From contig JAVJVK010000015.1 in the NCBI GenBank assembly GCA_040221175.1, positions 1 to 64,000 on the forward strand: a DNA stretch of 64,000 nt, given 5' to 3'. Made by a program: the position numbers and the translations under genes. The first letter of the stretch is position 1. Every line of letters begins with the position of its first letter. This stretch comes from Phycisphaerales bacterium (GTDB taxonomy: Bacteria > Planctomycetota > Phycisphaerae > Phycisphaerales > UBA1924). This document shows, one piece after another, positions 54,010 through 62,436 of this stretch. The notes under the pieces are model-generated. The model was not told where the DNA came from. It saw only the letters and a list, made by a program, of their open reading frames with translations, and searched no databases.

Positions 54010-54501
54010 TCAGGCCGACACGGACTCGTTGTTCACCGACGCTGGGTTCTGCCCTTGCTCGATAGCATGGATCTTGGCCACGCGTCGCGCGTGCCGACCG
54101 CCCTCGAACTCGGCGGTCATCCAGGCTTCAACCATCCGTTCGATGAGTCGCTGGCCGAGCATATCGGCCGACAGGCACAGAACGTTGGCGTCGTTGTGGC
54201 TCTTGGCCATGGTCGCGGTGAACTCGTCGTGGACCAACGCGGCCCGAACGCCGGGAACCTTGTTGGCGGCGATGCACATGCCGATGCCCGAGCCGCAGAG
54301 CAGGACGCCCTTGTCCGCTTCGCCGCGGGCCACCAGACCGCCCACTTGGTGCGCCCGATCGGGGTAATCGCACGACTGGGGGTTTTCCGACGGATCGCCG
54401 CCGTTGTGGACCGCGACCTCGTGCCCCATGTTCTCCAGGGCCCGTGCGAGGCTGCGTGCGGCTTCATGGCCACGGTGGTCGGCTCCGATGGCGATCTTCA
54501 T
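54010..54501 (-). CDS. rpiB: Ribose 5-phosphate isomerase B
   Basis: 163 residues. MKIAIGADHRGHEAARSLA opens it; the nucleophile cysteine is in GVLLCGSGIGMCIAANKV, and HDEFTATMAKSHNDANVLCLSADMLG is the rest of the site. It interconverts ribose 5-phosphate and ribulose 5-phosphate in the pentose phosphate pathway. The tail is about 10-15 residues longer than the E. coli protein. Its ATG overlaps the upstream gene's stop by four bases, so the two are coupled. Confidence 0.95.
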   Translation of the reverse strand: MKIAIGADHRGHEAARSLARALENMGHEVAVHNGGDPSENPQSCDYPDRAHQVGGLVARGEADKGVLLCGSGIGMCIAANKVPGVRAALVHDEFTATMAKSHNDANVLCLSADMLGQRLIERMVEAWMTAEFEGGRHARRVAKIHAIEQGQNPASVNNESVSA

Positions 54502-55616
54502 AGTCCCAGTTCCTCAAGGCGTCGTTCGATGGCTCCGACGAACGTTCTCGCCAGCTCATCATAGAGCGTCTGAGGCCCGCCGATTGGGTCGTCTACGTCT
54601 TCATCCGACAAAAGCGTGTGGACCTTCGACCGCTGGGCCGGTGGCAGTTGGGCCCGGGCGGCCTCGGCGTGGCTGGCCGTCATGGCGTACACCACGTCGG
54701 CCTTCTCGAGTACCTCCCGGCTGGCGGGTTGGCTGCGATGATCCCGCAGCGAGGCGCCGACCGCTTCACTGGCCAGAATTGCCTCGGGCGTCGCCCGGGC
54801 GCCATTCATCGCCGCAACGCCCGCCGACACCACGATGGCTCGGTGTGCATGTCCGCGTCGCTCGAGCAGGCTCGTCGCGATCGCCTGAGCCATGGGGCTG
54901 CGGCACGTGTTCCCCGTGCACACGAACACGATGAGCGTGGCGAGCCTCTCGGTGATCTGCTCTCGCGTGAGGGCGCCTTCCGCCCGCACCGTCCAGTCGC
55001 CATCAGGGTGGATATCCAGCACGGTGCTGTGCCGGCCGTATCTGGTCGGCCCCTCGTCGTGAATCAGTGCGATACCGGCCTTCTCCAGACCCTTGGGGCA
55101 GGATCCCGGTTGTGGGGCCGATTCGCCGGTCTCGATCGGTTCGGCCGACGCACCGACGATGGGACCGGCGGCACGCTGGAGGGCCATCGAGGTCCACGTA
55201 TCGTCGGGGACTCGCACCGAAAGGGCATGGCCGTCTTCGCCTTGCGCATCGGCCACGCCTGGAAGCAGCCCGCAGGCCGAGATCAGTGCCTCGATCTCCT
55301 CGCCGTGCAGGCGCAGCGTCACGGGGCCGGGCCACACGCGCCGCATGGCCCGCCGAAGCGCTGGGGATGCCTCGATCGATGCCCGCTCATGGGCCTCGAG
55401 GACGGCCTCGACGGTGGGGGCGTGCCACGTCAGGGTTCCCCAGGCTCCCGCACGCCGAGGCAACGCCCGTACGCGGTCGATGGCAGCCTGCTGGTCGCCG
55501 CGGGCAAAGACGCCGTACACGGTCTCGGTGCGCAGCACGGCCAGTTCTCCGCGATCGAGGATGGCGGCGGCGTCACGGGCGGCGTCGATTCGTGTCGGAG
55601 ACGTTTCGGGGGTCAC
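54498..55616 (-). CDS. Fused YrdC-like domain and low-molecular-weight protein tyrosine phosphatase
   Basis: 372 residues. Residues 1-210 resemble Sua5/YrdC (RTETVYGVFARGDQQAAIDRVRALP, RVWPGPVTLRL, SVRVPDDTWTSMALQRAAG), the tRNA threonylcarbamoyladenosine enzyme. Its KGRP-like and SAN motifs read ALPRR and ASAE, so activity is doubtful. Residues 228-372 are a low-molecular-weight phosphatase: FVCTGNTCRSPMAQAIA with the CX5R loop and DEDVDDPIGG with the general-acid aspartate. The same fusion occurs in other planctomycetes. It lies upstream of rpiB with an ATGA overlap and downstream of tRNA-Leu. Confidence 0.88.
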   Translation of the reverse strand: MTPETSPTRIDAARDAAAILDRGELAVLRTETVYGVFARGDQQAAIDRVRALPRRAGAWGTLTWHAPTVEAVLEAHERASIEASPALRRAMRRVWPGPVTLRLHGEEIEALISACGLLPGVADAQGEDGHALSVRVPDDTWTSMALQRAAGPIVGASAEPIETGESAPQPGSCPKGLEKAGIALIHDEGPTRYGRHSTVLDIHPDGDWTVRAEGALTREQITERLATLIVFVCTGNTCRSPMAQAIATSLLERRGHAHRAIVVSAGVAAMNGARATPEAILASEAVGASLRDHRSQPASREVLEKADVVYAMTASHAEAARAQLPPAQRSKVHTLLSDEDVDDPIGGPQTLYDELARTFVGAIERRLEELGL

Positions 55617-55694
55617 GATGCGGTCCTCGCTGGGTCTGTCTGCTCAACCACGGGAAAGCCCAGGGCCTTCCCAGGCACACTATCGGCTGATCAA

Positions 55695-55778
55695 TGCGGG
55701 CGACAGGGATCGAACCTGCACGGCCTTCCGGCCACGGGAACCTAAATCCCGCGCGTCTGCCAATTCCGCCACGCCCGC
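55695..55778 (-). tRNA. tRNA-Leu (anticodon UAG)
   Basis: On the minus strand the acceptor GCGGGCG pairs with CGCCCGC and is followed by discriminator A. The anticodon loop TTTAGGT gives TAG, reading CUA leucine codons. A long variable arm (GTGGCCGGAAGGCCGT) marks it as a class II tRNA, and the T-arm contains GGTTCGATCC. No CCA is encoded. Confidence 0.95.
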
Positions 55779-55827
55779 TCTGGGTCTGTCAGCCCGATCG
55801 TACGGGGCCTGCGCGTAGGCTTGTTCG

Positions 55828-57801
55828 ATGCGACTTGCGACCTTCTTCGTCACCATTTGCCTCGCTCTGGCGTGCCGCGAGCCCGCTTGGGGCGCTCAAC
55901 AGCCCGAGCCAAGCCAGCAACGCTTCGAGGACCTGTTGCCAGCCCAGAAGCTGGGCGCCCGCGTGCGAACGGTCGATCGGGCGGTCGGCGTGGCTCCCGT
56001 CGTGCTGGTTGTCTCCGACGAGCATTCGTTCGTAGAGGCCATCGCCAGATGGTCGCCGGCGAGCCGGTTTCCGGTACTGCTCGATGACGGCACGCCCGAG
56101 GCTCGGGAGGCCATTGCCCGATTCGTCAACGCCTTCGAGCCGGACCGGGTGCTCCGCTGGCAGGCCCCTGACGCCGCAAACGGGTGGGGCGCGGAGGAGC
56201 GGCGGGAGGCGATCGAGGCGGCGGTGGTCCGTGCCTGGGGCGGCCAGCTGTCGGACGAAGTTCAGCCCATGCCCTCCCTCATCCGGCGGTGGCGCGAGCT
56301 TGACGCACCGCCACCCGGAGTCGTGGTGGTGGCTCCCGGCGATGGGGCTTGGACCGCTGGGCTTGCGCTATCGGCCGCGAGGATGCAGCCAATCGTTTGG
56401 CTCGGCGCCCCGGGCGGTATCAATCAGACGATCTCTGACGCCGATGCTGACGCTTTTTGTGACGCGCTCGAAGCCTCCTTGACCGCGCTGGGCCTGCAAT
56501 GGAACGAACTCGGCGACGAGATCGACGCCGTCACACTCTGCATGAATGCTCCGGCCAGGCTCGTGGGCGAAGCCCATGGAACGACCGCGTTCACGGCCCG
56601 AGTAGGACGCGCGGGCTCGGCTGCCCGCAGCGCCGATCGCTGGGCCTGGTGCGGACACGTCTTTGGTTCGTCGGCAATCACGGCCGCGAGCGCCATGGCG
56701 TCGATCTTCCTGCCGACACAGCGAGCATGGTTGTTCGAGAGCTATCCGGATGATCCTCCGTGGTCGAACTACGCCCTCTCAACGGCGGCCGAGATCTACC
56801 GGCAGATCGGCCTGGACGTCCAGATCAATAACGCTGCGTCCCGTGGGCTGGGCGAGTTCCTGCATCGGTCCTCCACGGCTCTCGATGCGAACCTGATCGC
56901 TGTCAATACGAAGGGCCGCCTGGGCGATTTCCAACTCTCGCCCGGCAAGGCTGCCGGACGCGACGTGCCGATCCTGAGCGCGCCCGTGGCAGTGTACTTC
57001 GTGCACTCGTTCAGCGCCCAGCGGCCGGGGGTCAACACGAGCGTGGCCGGCGCGTGGCTGTCTCGGGGCGCTTTTGCTTACATGGGCTCGGTGGACGAAC
57101 CGGGGCTCCAGAGCTTCGTGCCTCAGGTAACGTTTGCGGCTCGGTTGGGTTCGCTGTTTCCCTTCGGTGCGGCGGGCAGGGAGGATGGCCTGCTGGAGAA
57201 TCGAAAGCTGGCGACGATCGGAGATCCGCTCTGGATGCTCGATCCGCAGCCACGCAAGCGAGCGATGTCCATGCCCGACTTCGAAGGCGCCGCGACGCTC
57301 GAGTCGCTTGCACAGAGCGAGATCGAAGCCGACGCACTTGCAAAGGCCGCGTGGCACCTGCGCATGGCCGGTCGCAACGAGACGCTCGTCGACCTGGCGA
57401 TGGCGACGCTGCGCGATGAGCCCGGTCGCGTCGATGCCCAGATGGCCGAGGCATCGATCCGCGCGTTGTTCGAGGCGGGTGAACGACGCGCCGTCGCGGC
57501 GATGTTCGCTCGCCTGCCGAGCGAGCGTCAGCGTGACGTGGTCATTGAAGACCTTGCCTGGCACGCGTTGCGTCCGCTGCTCGAAGATCCCGAGGCCGCC
57601 ACCACCATGGCCCGGCTGCTGTCGCCGCACGTCCGCCCGCAGAAGCTCGTCGAAGACGCCCGTACACTGGCCGAAGCGCTCGCTCGGACAGGCAACGCAG
57701 GCGAGGGGCGTACGCTGCTGCGCAACGCCCTCAATCAAGCTCGCACCGACGACGAACGGAACGCGATCGAGGCGGCGTTAGCCAACCTGGGTCGACCCTA
57801 G
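55828..57801 (+). CDS. Large secreted protein with caspase-like features, unknown
   Basis: 657 residues with a signal peptide (ATFFVTICLALACREPAWGA). The middle part (AYFVHSFSAQRPG-like VYFVHSFSAQ, then AGAWLSRGAFAYMGSVDEPGLQSFVPQVTFAARL) resembles the C25/caspase-like TIGR03790 group, in which such segments lie near an active site, but a clear His-Cys pair is not identifiable. The C-terminal 200 residues are helical, TPR-like (MAEASIRALFEAGERRAVAAM, NAGEGRTLLRNALNQA). I would treat it as a secreted protein of unknown function. No Shine-Dalgarno is obvious. Confidence 0.65.
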   Translation: MRLATFFVTICLALACREPAWGAQQPEPSQQRFEDLLPAQKLGARVRTVDRAVGVAPVVLVVSDEHSFVEAIARWSPASRFPVLLDDGTPEAREAIARFVNAFEPDRVLRWQAPDAANGWGAEERREAIEAAVVRAWGGQLSDEVQPMPSLIRRWRELDAPPPGVVVVAPGDGAWTAGLALSAARMQPIVWLGAPGGINQTISDADADAFCDALEASLTALGLQWNELGDEIDAVTLCMNAPARLVGEAHGTTAFTARVGRAGSAARSADRWAWCGHVFGSSAITAASAMASIFLPTQRAWLFESYPDDPPWSNYALSTAAEIYRQIGLDVQINNAASRGLGEFLHRSSTALDANLIAVNTKGRLGDFQLSPGKAAGRDVPILSAPVAVYFVHSFSAQRPGVNTSVAGAWLSRGAFAYMGSVDEPGLQSFVPQVTFAARLGSLFPFGAAGREDGLLENRKLATIGDPLWMLDPQPRKRAMSMPDFEGAATLESLAQSEIEADALAKAAWHLRMAGRNETLVDLAMATLRDEPGRVDAQMAEASIRALFEAGERRAVAAMFARLPSERQRDVVIEDLAWHALRPLLEDPEAATTMARLLSPHVRPQKLVEDARTLAEALARTGNAGEGRTLLRNALNQARTDDERNAIEAALANLGRP

Positions 57802-57819
57802 TAAGACCGTTACGGACGG

Positions 57820-58434
57820 TTATCGCTTTGTTCTGGACCGGGCGTTCGTGACCAACGCGAGTGCTTGGGCGATCGACGCCTCCAAATCCTCGTTTACGAG
57901 GAAATGCTCGTACACCCCGCTGGCCCGGGCCGCGGCGATCTCACGCTTTGCCTCTGCGAAGCGACGCTGGATTGCCTCTTCGCCCTCGCGCTTCCTGGCC
58001 CGCAGGCGTTCGAGCAGTTCATCCTCGCTGGGGGGCAGCACGAAGAGCGTCAGGGCATCGGGCATCTTGGCCTTGATCTGCCGAGCGCCCTCCACGTCGA
58101 TATCGCAGATGACGACCCTGCCTCGTCGAAGCTGCTCATCGACCCAGGCCCGGGGTGTTCCATACAGCCGACCAAATACCTCGGCCCACTCGAGGAATTC
58201 ATCGCGAGCGACCATCGCACGGAACTCATCCTCGCTGACGAAGTGATAGTCGACGCCTTCCACGTCCGCGGCGGTCTGTGCCCGGGTGGTGGCCGACACG
58301 CTGAAGAGGGCGTCGGGAATGGCGCGGTCGACCGCGCGTGCGATGGTGGTCTTGCCCACGCCGCTCGGGCCGCTCATCACCACGAGCAGCCCATCATCGG
58401 TATCGGTCGGCAGGCGGTGCTTGGGCTCGGACAT
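57820..58434 (-). CDS. gmk: Guanylate kinase
   Basis: 204 residues. The P-loop LVVMSGPSGVGKTTIARAV, the VDYHFVSEDEFRAMVARDEFLEWAEVFGRLYGTPRA segment binding GMP, and ICDIDVEGARQIKAKMPDALTLFVLPPSEDEL all match Gmk, which makes GDP from GMP. It lies 29 bases from gatC, on the same strand, and may be cotranscribed. Starting at ATG 58434 gives a normal length. Confidence 0.95.
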   Translation of the reverse strand: MSEPKHRLPTDTDDGLLVVMSGPSGVGKTTIARAVDRAIPDALFSVSATTRAQTAADVEGVDYHFVSEDEFRAMVARDEFLEWAEVFGRLYGTPRAWVDEQLRRGRVVICDIDVEGARQIKAKMPDALTLFVLPPSEDELLERLRARKREGEEAIQRRFAEAKREIAAARASGVYEHFLVNEDLEASIAQALALVTNARSRTKR

Positions 58435-58463
58435 GGGCGAGTGTAGCGGCAGGTCGCAATGGA

Positions 58464-58778
58464 TCAGGCGCCCTGGCCGTCTCCGAGGACCTTGGGCACG
58501 TGAAGGAACGGCCCGTCCATCCGTGGCGCCATGCGCTCCAACTGTTCATGCGACAACTCGCCGGCGGGAACATCGTCGGCCAGCAATGCTTCCTGGTCCG
58601 TGGGGTGCGAAAGCGGTTCAACCCGATCGAGTTGCAGTTCGTTCAGGCCCTGCACATGCTCGAGGATCGACCGCAACTCGCGCGATAGTGCCGGGAGTTG
58701 GTCATCGGCGAACGCCAGCCTGGCCAGTCGCGCAACCTTGCGAACGTCGATATCAGATGGATCGTCGCGGCCAGCCAT
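58464..58778 (-). CDS. gatC: Aspartyl/glutamyl-tRNA amidotransferase subunit C
   Basis: 104 residues. DVRKVARLARLAFADDQLPALSRELRSILEHVQGLNEL is the GatC signature, followed by LRxDxV-like LLADDVPAGELS and the PRMDGPFLHVPKVL C-terminus. GatC stabilises GatA in the complex that converts Glu-tRNA(Gln) and Asp-tRNA(Asn) to the amide forms. ATG 58778 was chosen over a TTG two codons earlier. No gatA or gatB lies in the window. Confidence 0.92.
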   Translation of the reverse strand: MAGRDDPSDIDVRKVARLARLAFADDQLPALSRELRSILEHVQGLNELQLDRVEPLSHPTDQEALLADDVPAGELSHEQLERMAPRMDGPFLHVPKVLGDGQGA

Positions 58779-58792
58779 GAGCAATCATATGG

Positions 58793-59872
58793 CTAGATCA
58801 ACCCGCCCGCGCGGATGGTGGCGCGGTCGCGTTCGCTCCGTTCCTCGATCTCAGACGCCTCGTCGTCGGTCACCCACGGCAGCAACCGCAGGTGTTCACG
58901 CAACTTCTCCGGAAATGGCTTGTCGAGGCGTTCGTGCCGGGGCCGGCTCTTCCAGATGCGATACATCCAGAGATACTGCTCGGGCGCCTGTCTGACGGCG
59001 GTCTCCAGGGCTCGGCGGTATCGGGCGGTGAGATAGAACACCGGATCGGGATGCTCGGACCAGTCTTCGGGCCCGAACGTGTCGTGGATCGTCAGGCGAT
59101 ACTTGGTGTCGCCATCGGTGCTCGGAATGCGATGGGCGGCGCCGCAGATGATCGTCGCGTTGAACTTCATGGCCAGCAGCCCGATGGACTTGTAGCTGCT
59201 GGCCAGGCGACCAAAGTACGGTACGAAGACGCCCCGATCACCGGCATTCTGGTCGGCCACGAACGCGGGGCAGGCGCCCTGCTCCATGAGCTTGGGAAGC
59301 TGGTGCATCGCGCCGAACTTGTCGACCATGATCACGCCCGGGCGGCTGCGTTCGCGGCGCACCCAGCGATCGAGCGGCTCGAAGTCCATCGGGCGGTAGA
59401 TTGCGTGCATCGGGATGCCAAGCAGGCCCATTGTGGTGGCCAGCACCTCCCAGTTGCCGCAGTGCCCGGTCATGAGGATGCACGGGCGGCCTGACACGAT
59501 GGCCTTGATGCCCTTTTCGACGTCTCCGAACTCGACGTGCGCCAGCACGCTGTCGGTGTTCATCGTGCGGGGGCTGCGTGCCATTTCCGCACCGAGCAGG
59601 AACAGGTGCTGGTACGCCTCGACCGCCAGTTGCTCCACGCGCTCGGGCGGGGCCTCGGGGAATGCCGCACGCAGGTGGGCCCGGGCACGATCCAGCCGAT
59701 GGCTGTTCATCGATCGCGTCGCGTAGTAACAACCCGCCGACCGTGTCACCGCTCGCACGATCGGCCACGGTGGGGCGGCCAGCGAACCCACGAAAATGCG
59801 AACGCCCGCCATCCCGGCTATGACGACGGGGGCGGGCAGTCCTCGGTTGGGCAGGTCTTTCTTCCGGGCCAC
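58793..59872 (-). CDS. Lipid A acyltransferase-like (LpxL/HtrB family)
   Basis: 359 residues. A membrane-proximal N-terminus is followed by the HX4E motif in LMTGHCGNWEVLATTMGLLG and by YRPMDFEPLDRWVRRER, then ADQNAGDRGVFVPYFGRLASS. These mark the LpxL-type acyltransferases that add secondary acyl chains to lipid A or related lipids. The start is GTG 59872. It lies just upstream of gatC on the same strand. Presence of this gene fits a diderm planctomycete envelope. Confidence 0.9.
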   Translation of the reverse strand: MARKKDLPNRGLPAPVVIAGMAGVRIFVGSLAAPPWPIVRAVTRSAGCYYATRSMNSHRLDRARAHLRAAFPEAPPERVEQLAVEAYQHLFLLGAEMARSPRTMNTDSVLAHVEFGDVEKGIKAIVSGRPCILMTGHCGNWEVLATTMGLLGIPMHAIYRPMDFEPLDRWVRRERSRPGVIMVDKFGAMHQLPKLMEQGACPAFVADQNAGDRGVFVPYFGRLASSYKSIGLLAMKFNATIICGAAHRIPSTDGDTKYRLTIHDTFGPEDWSEHPDPVFYLTARYRRALETAVRQAPEQYLWMYRIWKSRPRHERLDKPFPEKLREHLRLLPWVTDDEASEIEERSERDRATIRAGGLI

Positions 59873-59913
59873 GACGTTTTATAGCGCGCCCGGGAGCACC
59901 GATGGCACGAGCC

Positions 59914-61287
59914 TTAGCGGATGTCGCCGTAAGGCTTGCCCACCAGCGTGTAGAACCGGTTCTGGTTCAGCACGGGCACGCCGGCCGAAACTGCGCTGTT
60001 GAAGAGGTTGTCGTACCGCTCCACGCGGGTCAGAGCTTCCTGGTACTGCATGATCTCGCGCTCGGTGGCGGTGATGTCCGGCTCGGGCGGCAGCGTCGGA
60101 CGGGTGCCCAGGACGACGAAGTCCACGTCGCCCGAGAGCGTGTCCACAACGCGGCCGTTCCAGTCGCGGATGGCCGCCTCGATCGCGCGGGTTTCGCCGA
60201 AGCTCTCCACGCCGTCGCCATCGGCATCAAAGAAGCCGTAGACCACGAACTTGTAGGTCTTGTTGGGGTCGTAGACGGCGTTGGCAACCACGTCGCCCTG
60301 CAGGATGGGACGCCCCGACACCGACCCGTTGATGCGGGCGATCGAGCGATCCTCCAGTACCCGGATGACCTCAAGGTTGGCCTTGCCGCGGGGGTAGTTG
60401 CCTTGTGCGTCGGGCTGGATCTCCTGCGCGTCGCTGTAGGCGGCGAAGGTCATGCCCAGGGTCACCTTGTCGCGCTCACCGCGGTTGATGGTCACCTGTC
60501 GATCACGCTCGTTCACGGCCACGATGACGCCGTCCACCAGCGACTCTTCCGCACGCGGACGCACGCCGGTGGTGCGGCCCTGGCCGCGCAGCTCGCGGAC
60601 CTGCTCTTCGGCCGCACGCAGATCAGCGCGGGCCTGGTCGAGCTGGTTGCCCAGGATCGACACGCGGTCGTCGGCTCGGCTGCGAATATCCGAAACCCGG
60701 CTGTCCATGCTCAGGCGTGCCTGGCCGTAATCGCTGCGCAGGCTCTCGACCTCGTCGCGATAGCCTGCAACCTCAGCGCTCAGGCGGTCGATGGTCTCCT
60801 GGAAGCCCTGCTCGATGGACGCCACGCGGGCGGTTTCGTTGGCTGCGTTCTCCTGGGCGCGGGTCACGGCGGCCTGGGCCTGGTTCAGACGGGCCTGGAG
60901 GTCTTCGTTCTGACGCACGGCGTCGCGGGCGACCATCAGCAGGGCGCTGTCGTCGGCACCGGGCACACTATCGAGCTTCGCGTTGAGCTGGGCCAGCGAA
61001 TCGCCGCCAACCCCGGTCACCCGCTGCATGATGTCACGGCGGGTATCGACCAGGTAGCCAACCAGGCTCTTTCGCTCGGCGGCGGCCTGAGCCACGAGCT
61101 GACGGACCTGGTCCTGCGAGCGCTCGGCAGGCTGGATGAACTCGGCCGTGGCCGCTTCCATGTTGTTCACGTCCCGCTTGGCCGCTTCGGCCTGGAAGTA
61201 GAACACCACGGTGAGCACGAAGAGCACCACCACGAGGATGCTCGAAATCGCGGCGAAGATCGCCATTCCTCCACCACGTCCGGCCAT
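59914..61287 (-). CDS. Membrane-anchored coiled-coil protein, conserved in planctomycetes
   Basis: 457 residues. One membrane helix near the N-terminus (FAAISSILVVVLFVLTVVFYF) is followed by a coiled coil of about 200 residues (QNEDLQARLNQAQAAVTRAQE, VRELRGQ), then a beta-rich C-terminal domain (VDGVIVAVNERDRQVTINRG, FVVYGFFDADGDGVESFGE). It lies in the envelope and might link the membrane to another structure. I know no function. The start ATG 61287 has an AAAGGGGGC site. Confidence 0.75.
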   Translation of the reverse strand: MAGRGGGMAIFAAISSILVVVLFVLTVVFYFQAEAAKRDVNNMEAATAEFIQPAERSQDQVRQLVAQAAAERKSLVGYLVDTRRDIMQRVTGVGGDSLAQLNAKLDSVPGADDSALLMVARDAVRQNEDLQARLNQAQAAVTRAQENAANETARVASIEQGFQETIDRLSAEVAGYRDEVESLRSDYGQARLSMDSRVSDIRSRADDRVSILGNQLDQARADLRAAEEQVRELRGQGRTTGVRPRAEESLVDGVIVAVNERDRQVTINRGERDKVTLGMTFAAYSDAQEIQPDAQGNYPRGKANLEVIRVLEDRSIARINGSVSGRPILQGDVVANAVYDPNKTYKFVVYGFFDADGDGVESFGETRAIEAAIRDWNGRVVDTLSGDVDFVVLGTRPTLPPEPDITATEREIMQYQEALTRVERYDNLFNSAVSAGVPVLNQNRFYTLVGKPYGDIR

Positions 61288-61536
61288 CAGGGGCCCCCTT
61301 TGCTCAATTCAAGGGTTACTCGAACGGTTCCAAACCAATGCCGAATACAGGCCGAACAGACCAATCGGCAGGACCGTACGCAGGTCTCATACGCCAAATC
61401 GGGCCGTGCTGTTGCCCAGCCCGTGGTGCCAAGTGTGGGCCAGTAGAGTGTCCGGGTCAAGCCCCATGCCCGTCCGGCCCGGCCCATTCTCCTGGTCGGG
61501 CTCGCCCAATACGCGCGACGTGCCAAGGGTTGTGCC

Positions 61537-61890
61537 ATGGAATCCGACCCCACGCCAGCCACGTCGAGCCAGACTCAACCGCCTCCCTTGCCTCAAGCCC
61601 AGCCCGATCCGCGATCGACGCCCGATGCGACCGGGGGCATCATTCCATACAAGAACCCCGCCGCCCTGATCGGCTACTACCTCGGCATCTTCGGCATGTT
61701 CCCGCTGCTGGGCCTGCCGCTGGCCATCGCGGCCCTCGTGCTGGGCATCGTCGGCTTGCGACGCAGGGCCCAGGGCAAGGCCTACGGCGGATCGGTCCAC
61801 GCCTGGGTGGCAATCGTGCTCGGATCGATCGCCAGCCTGTACAACGGGTTCTTCGTCTTCCTGATCGTCGCGGCGGCCGTGTCGGGCTGA
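61537..61890 (+). CDS. Small membrane protein, DUF4190-like
   Basis: 117 residues. A Pro/Gln-rich N-terminus of 40 residues precedes two membrane segments (LIGYYLGIFGMFPLLGLPLAIAALVLGIVGLR and AWVAIVLGSIASLYNGFFVFLIVAAA). The LGIxGLRRRxQGKAYGG loop matches the DUF4190 group. It is followed by a related GYF-domain gene 69 bases later, and the two are probably a pair. Confidence 0.75.
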   Translation: MESDPTPATSSQTQPPPLPQAQPDPRSTPDATGGIIPYKNPAALIGYYLGIFGMFPLLGLPLAIAALVLGIVGLRRRAQGKAYGGSVHAWVAIVLGSIASLYNGFFVFLIVAAAVSG

Positions 61891-61959
61891 CATTCGCCAG
61901 CGGAGTTTCCCAAAGACGGAATAGTCCAGACTTTCCACTCGATTCGGGGGATCGCCAGC

Positions 61960-62436
61960 ATGGCCGATTACTACTACACCGACGCAAACCGTAACCCGAT
62001 GGGCCCGATCCCCTTCGAAGAACTCCGCTCGATGTACGAGCAGGGCAAACTGGCAAGCGGAGCCCTCGTGGCCGAGGTTGGCGCCACCGAGTGGCAGTCC
62101 GCTGCTGAGTTTCTGCGGCCGGGTCCTAGCGGGCCTGTCGAGGCCACGCCGCCCGTGGCATCCCTCGACCCGAACGATCGGTTCGAGCCGCTCGCCGGCT
62201 GGGCGTTTGGTCTGGGGCTGGCCTCCTGGTTGTGCATCAGCATCCTGGGGGCGATCCCCGGCGCCATCCTGGGCCATATGGCGCTGGGCAAGATGAAGCG
62301 CGATGGTAATCCCAATCAGGCCGCCAAGGTGCTGGCGATCATCGGCCTCATTCTCAGCTACGTACAGATCGGCGTGTTCGTACTTTCCATAATCGTGGGC
62401 CTGCTCATGGTGTTCGCTGCGGCCGCGAACCCGTAA
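61960..62436 (+). CDS. GYF_2-domain membrane protein
   Basis: 158 residues. The first 55 (YYYTDANRNPMGPIPFEELRSMYEQGKLASGALVAEVG with TEWQSAAEF) form a GYF_2 domain, often a peptide-binding module. Two membrane segments follow, WAFGLGLASWLCISILGAIPGAILGHMAL and VLAIIGLILSYVQIGVFVLSIIVGLLM, as in DUF4190. It may act as a membrane-associated binding protein. The 3' end overlaps the convergent EamA gene by 32 bases. Confidence 0.85.
   Translation: MADYYYTDANRNPMGPIPFEELRSMYEQGKLASGALVAEVGATEWQSAAEFLRPGPSGPVEATPPVASLDPNDRFEPLAGWAFGLGLASWLCISILGAIPGAILGHMALGKMKRDGNPNQAAKVLAIIGLILSYVQIGVFVLSIIVGLLMVFAAAANP

Noticed and set aside
59902-61446. 514-codon plus-strand frame over the coiled-coil gene
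   Set aside because: It is antisense to a protein with a membrane helix, coiled coil and Shine-Dalgarno, and lacks recognisable features.
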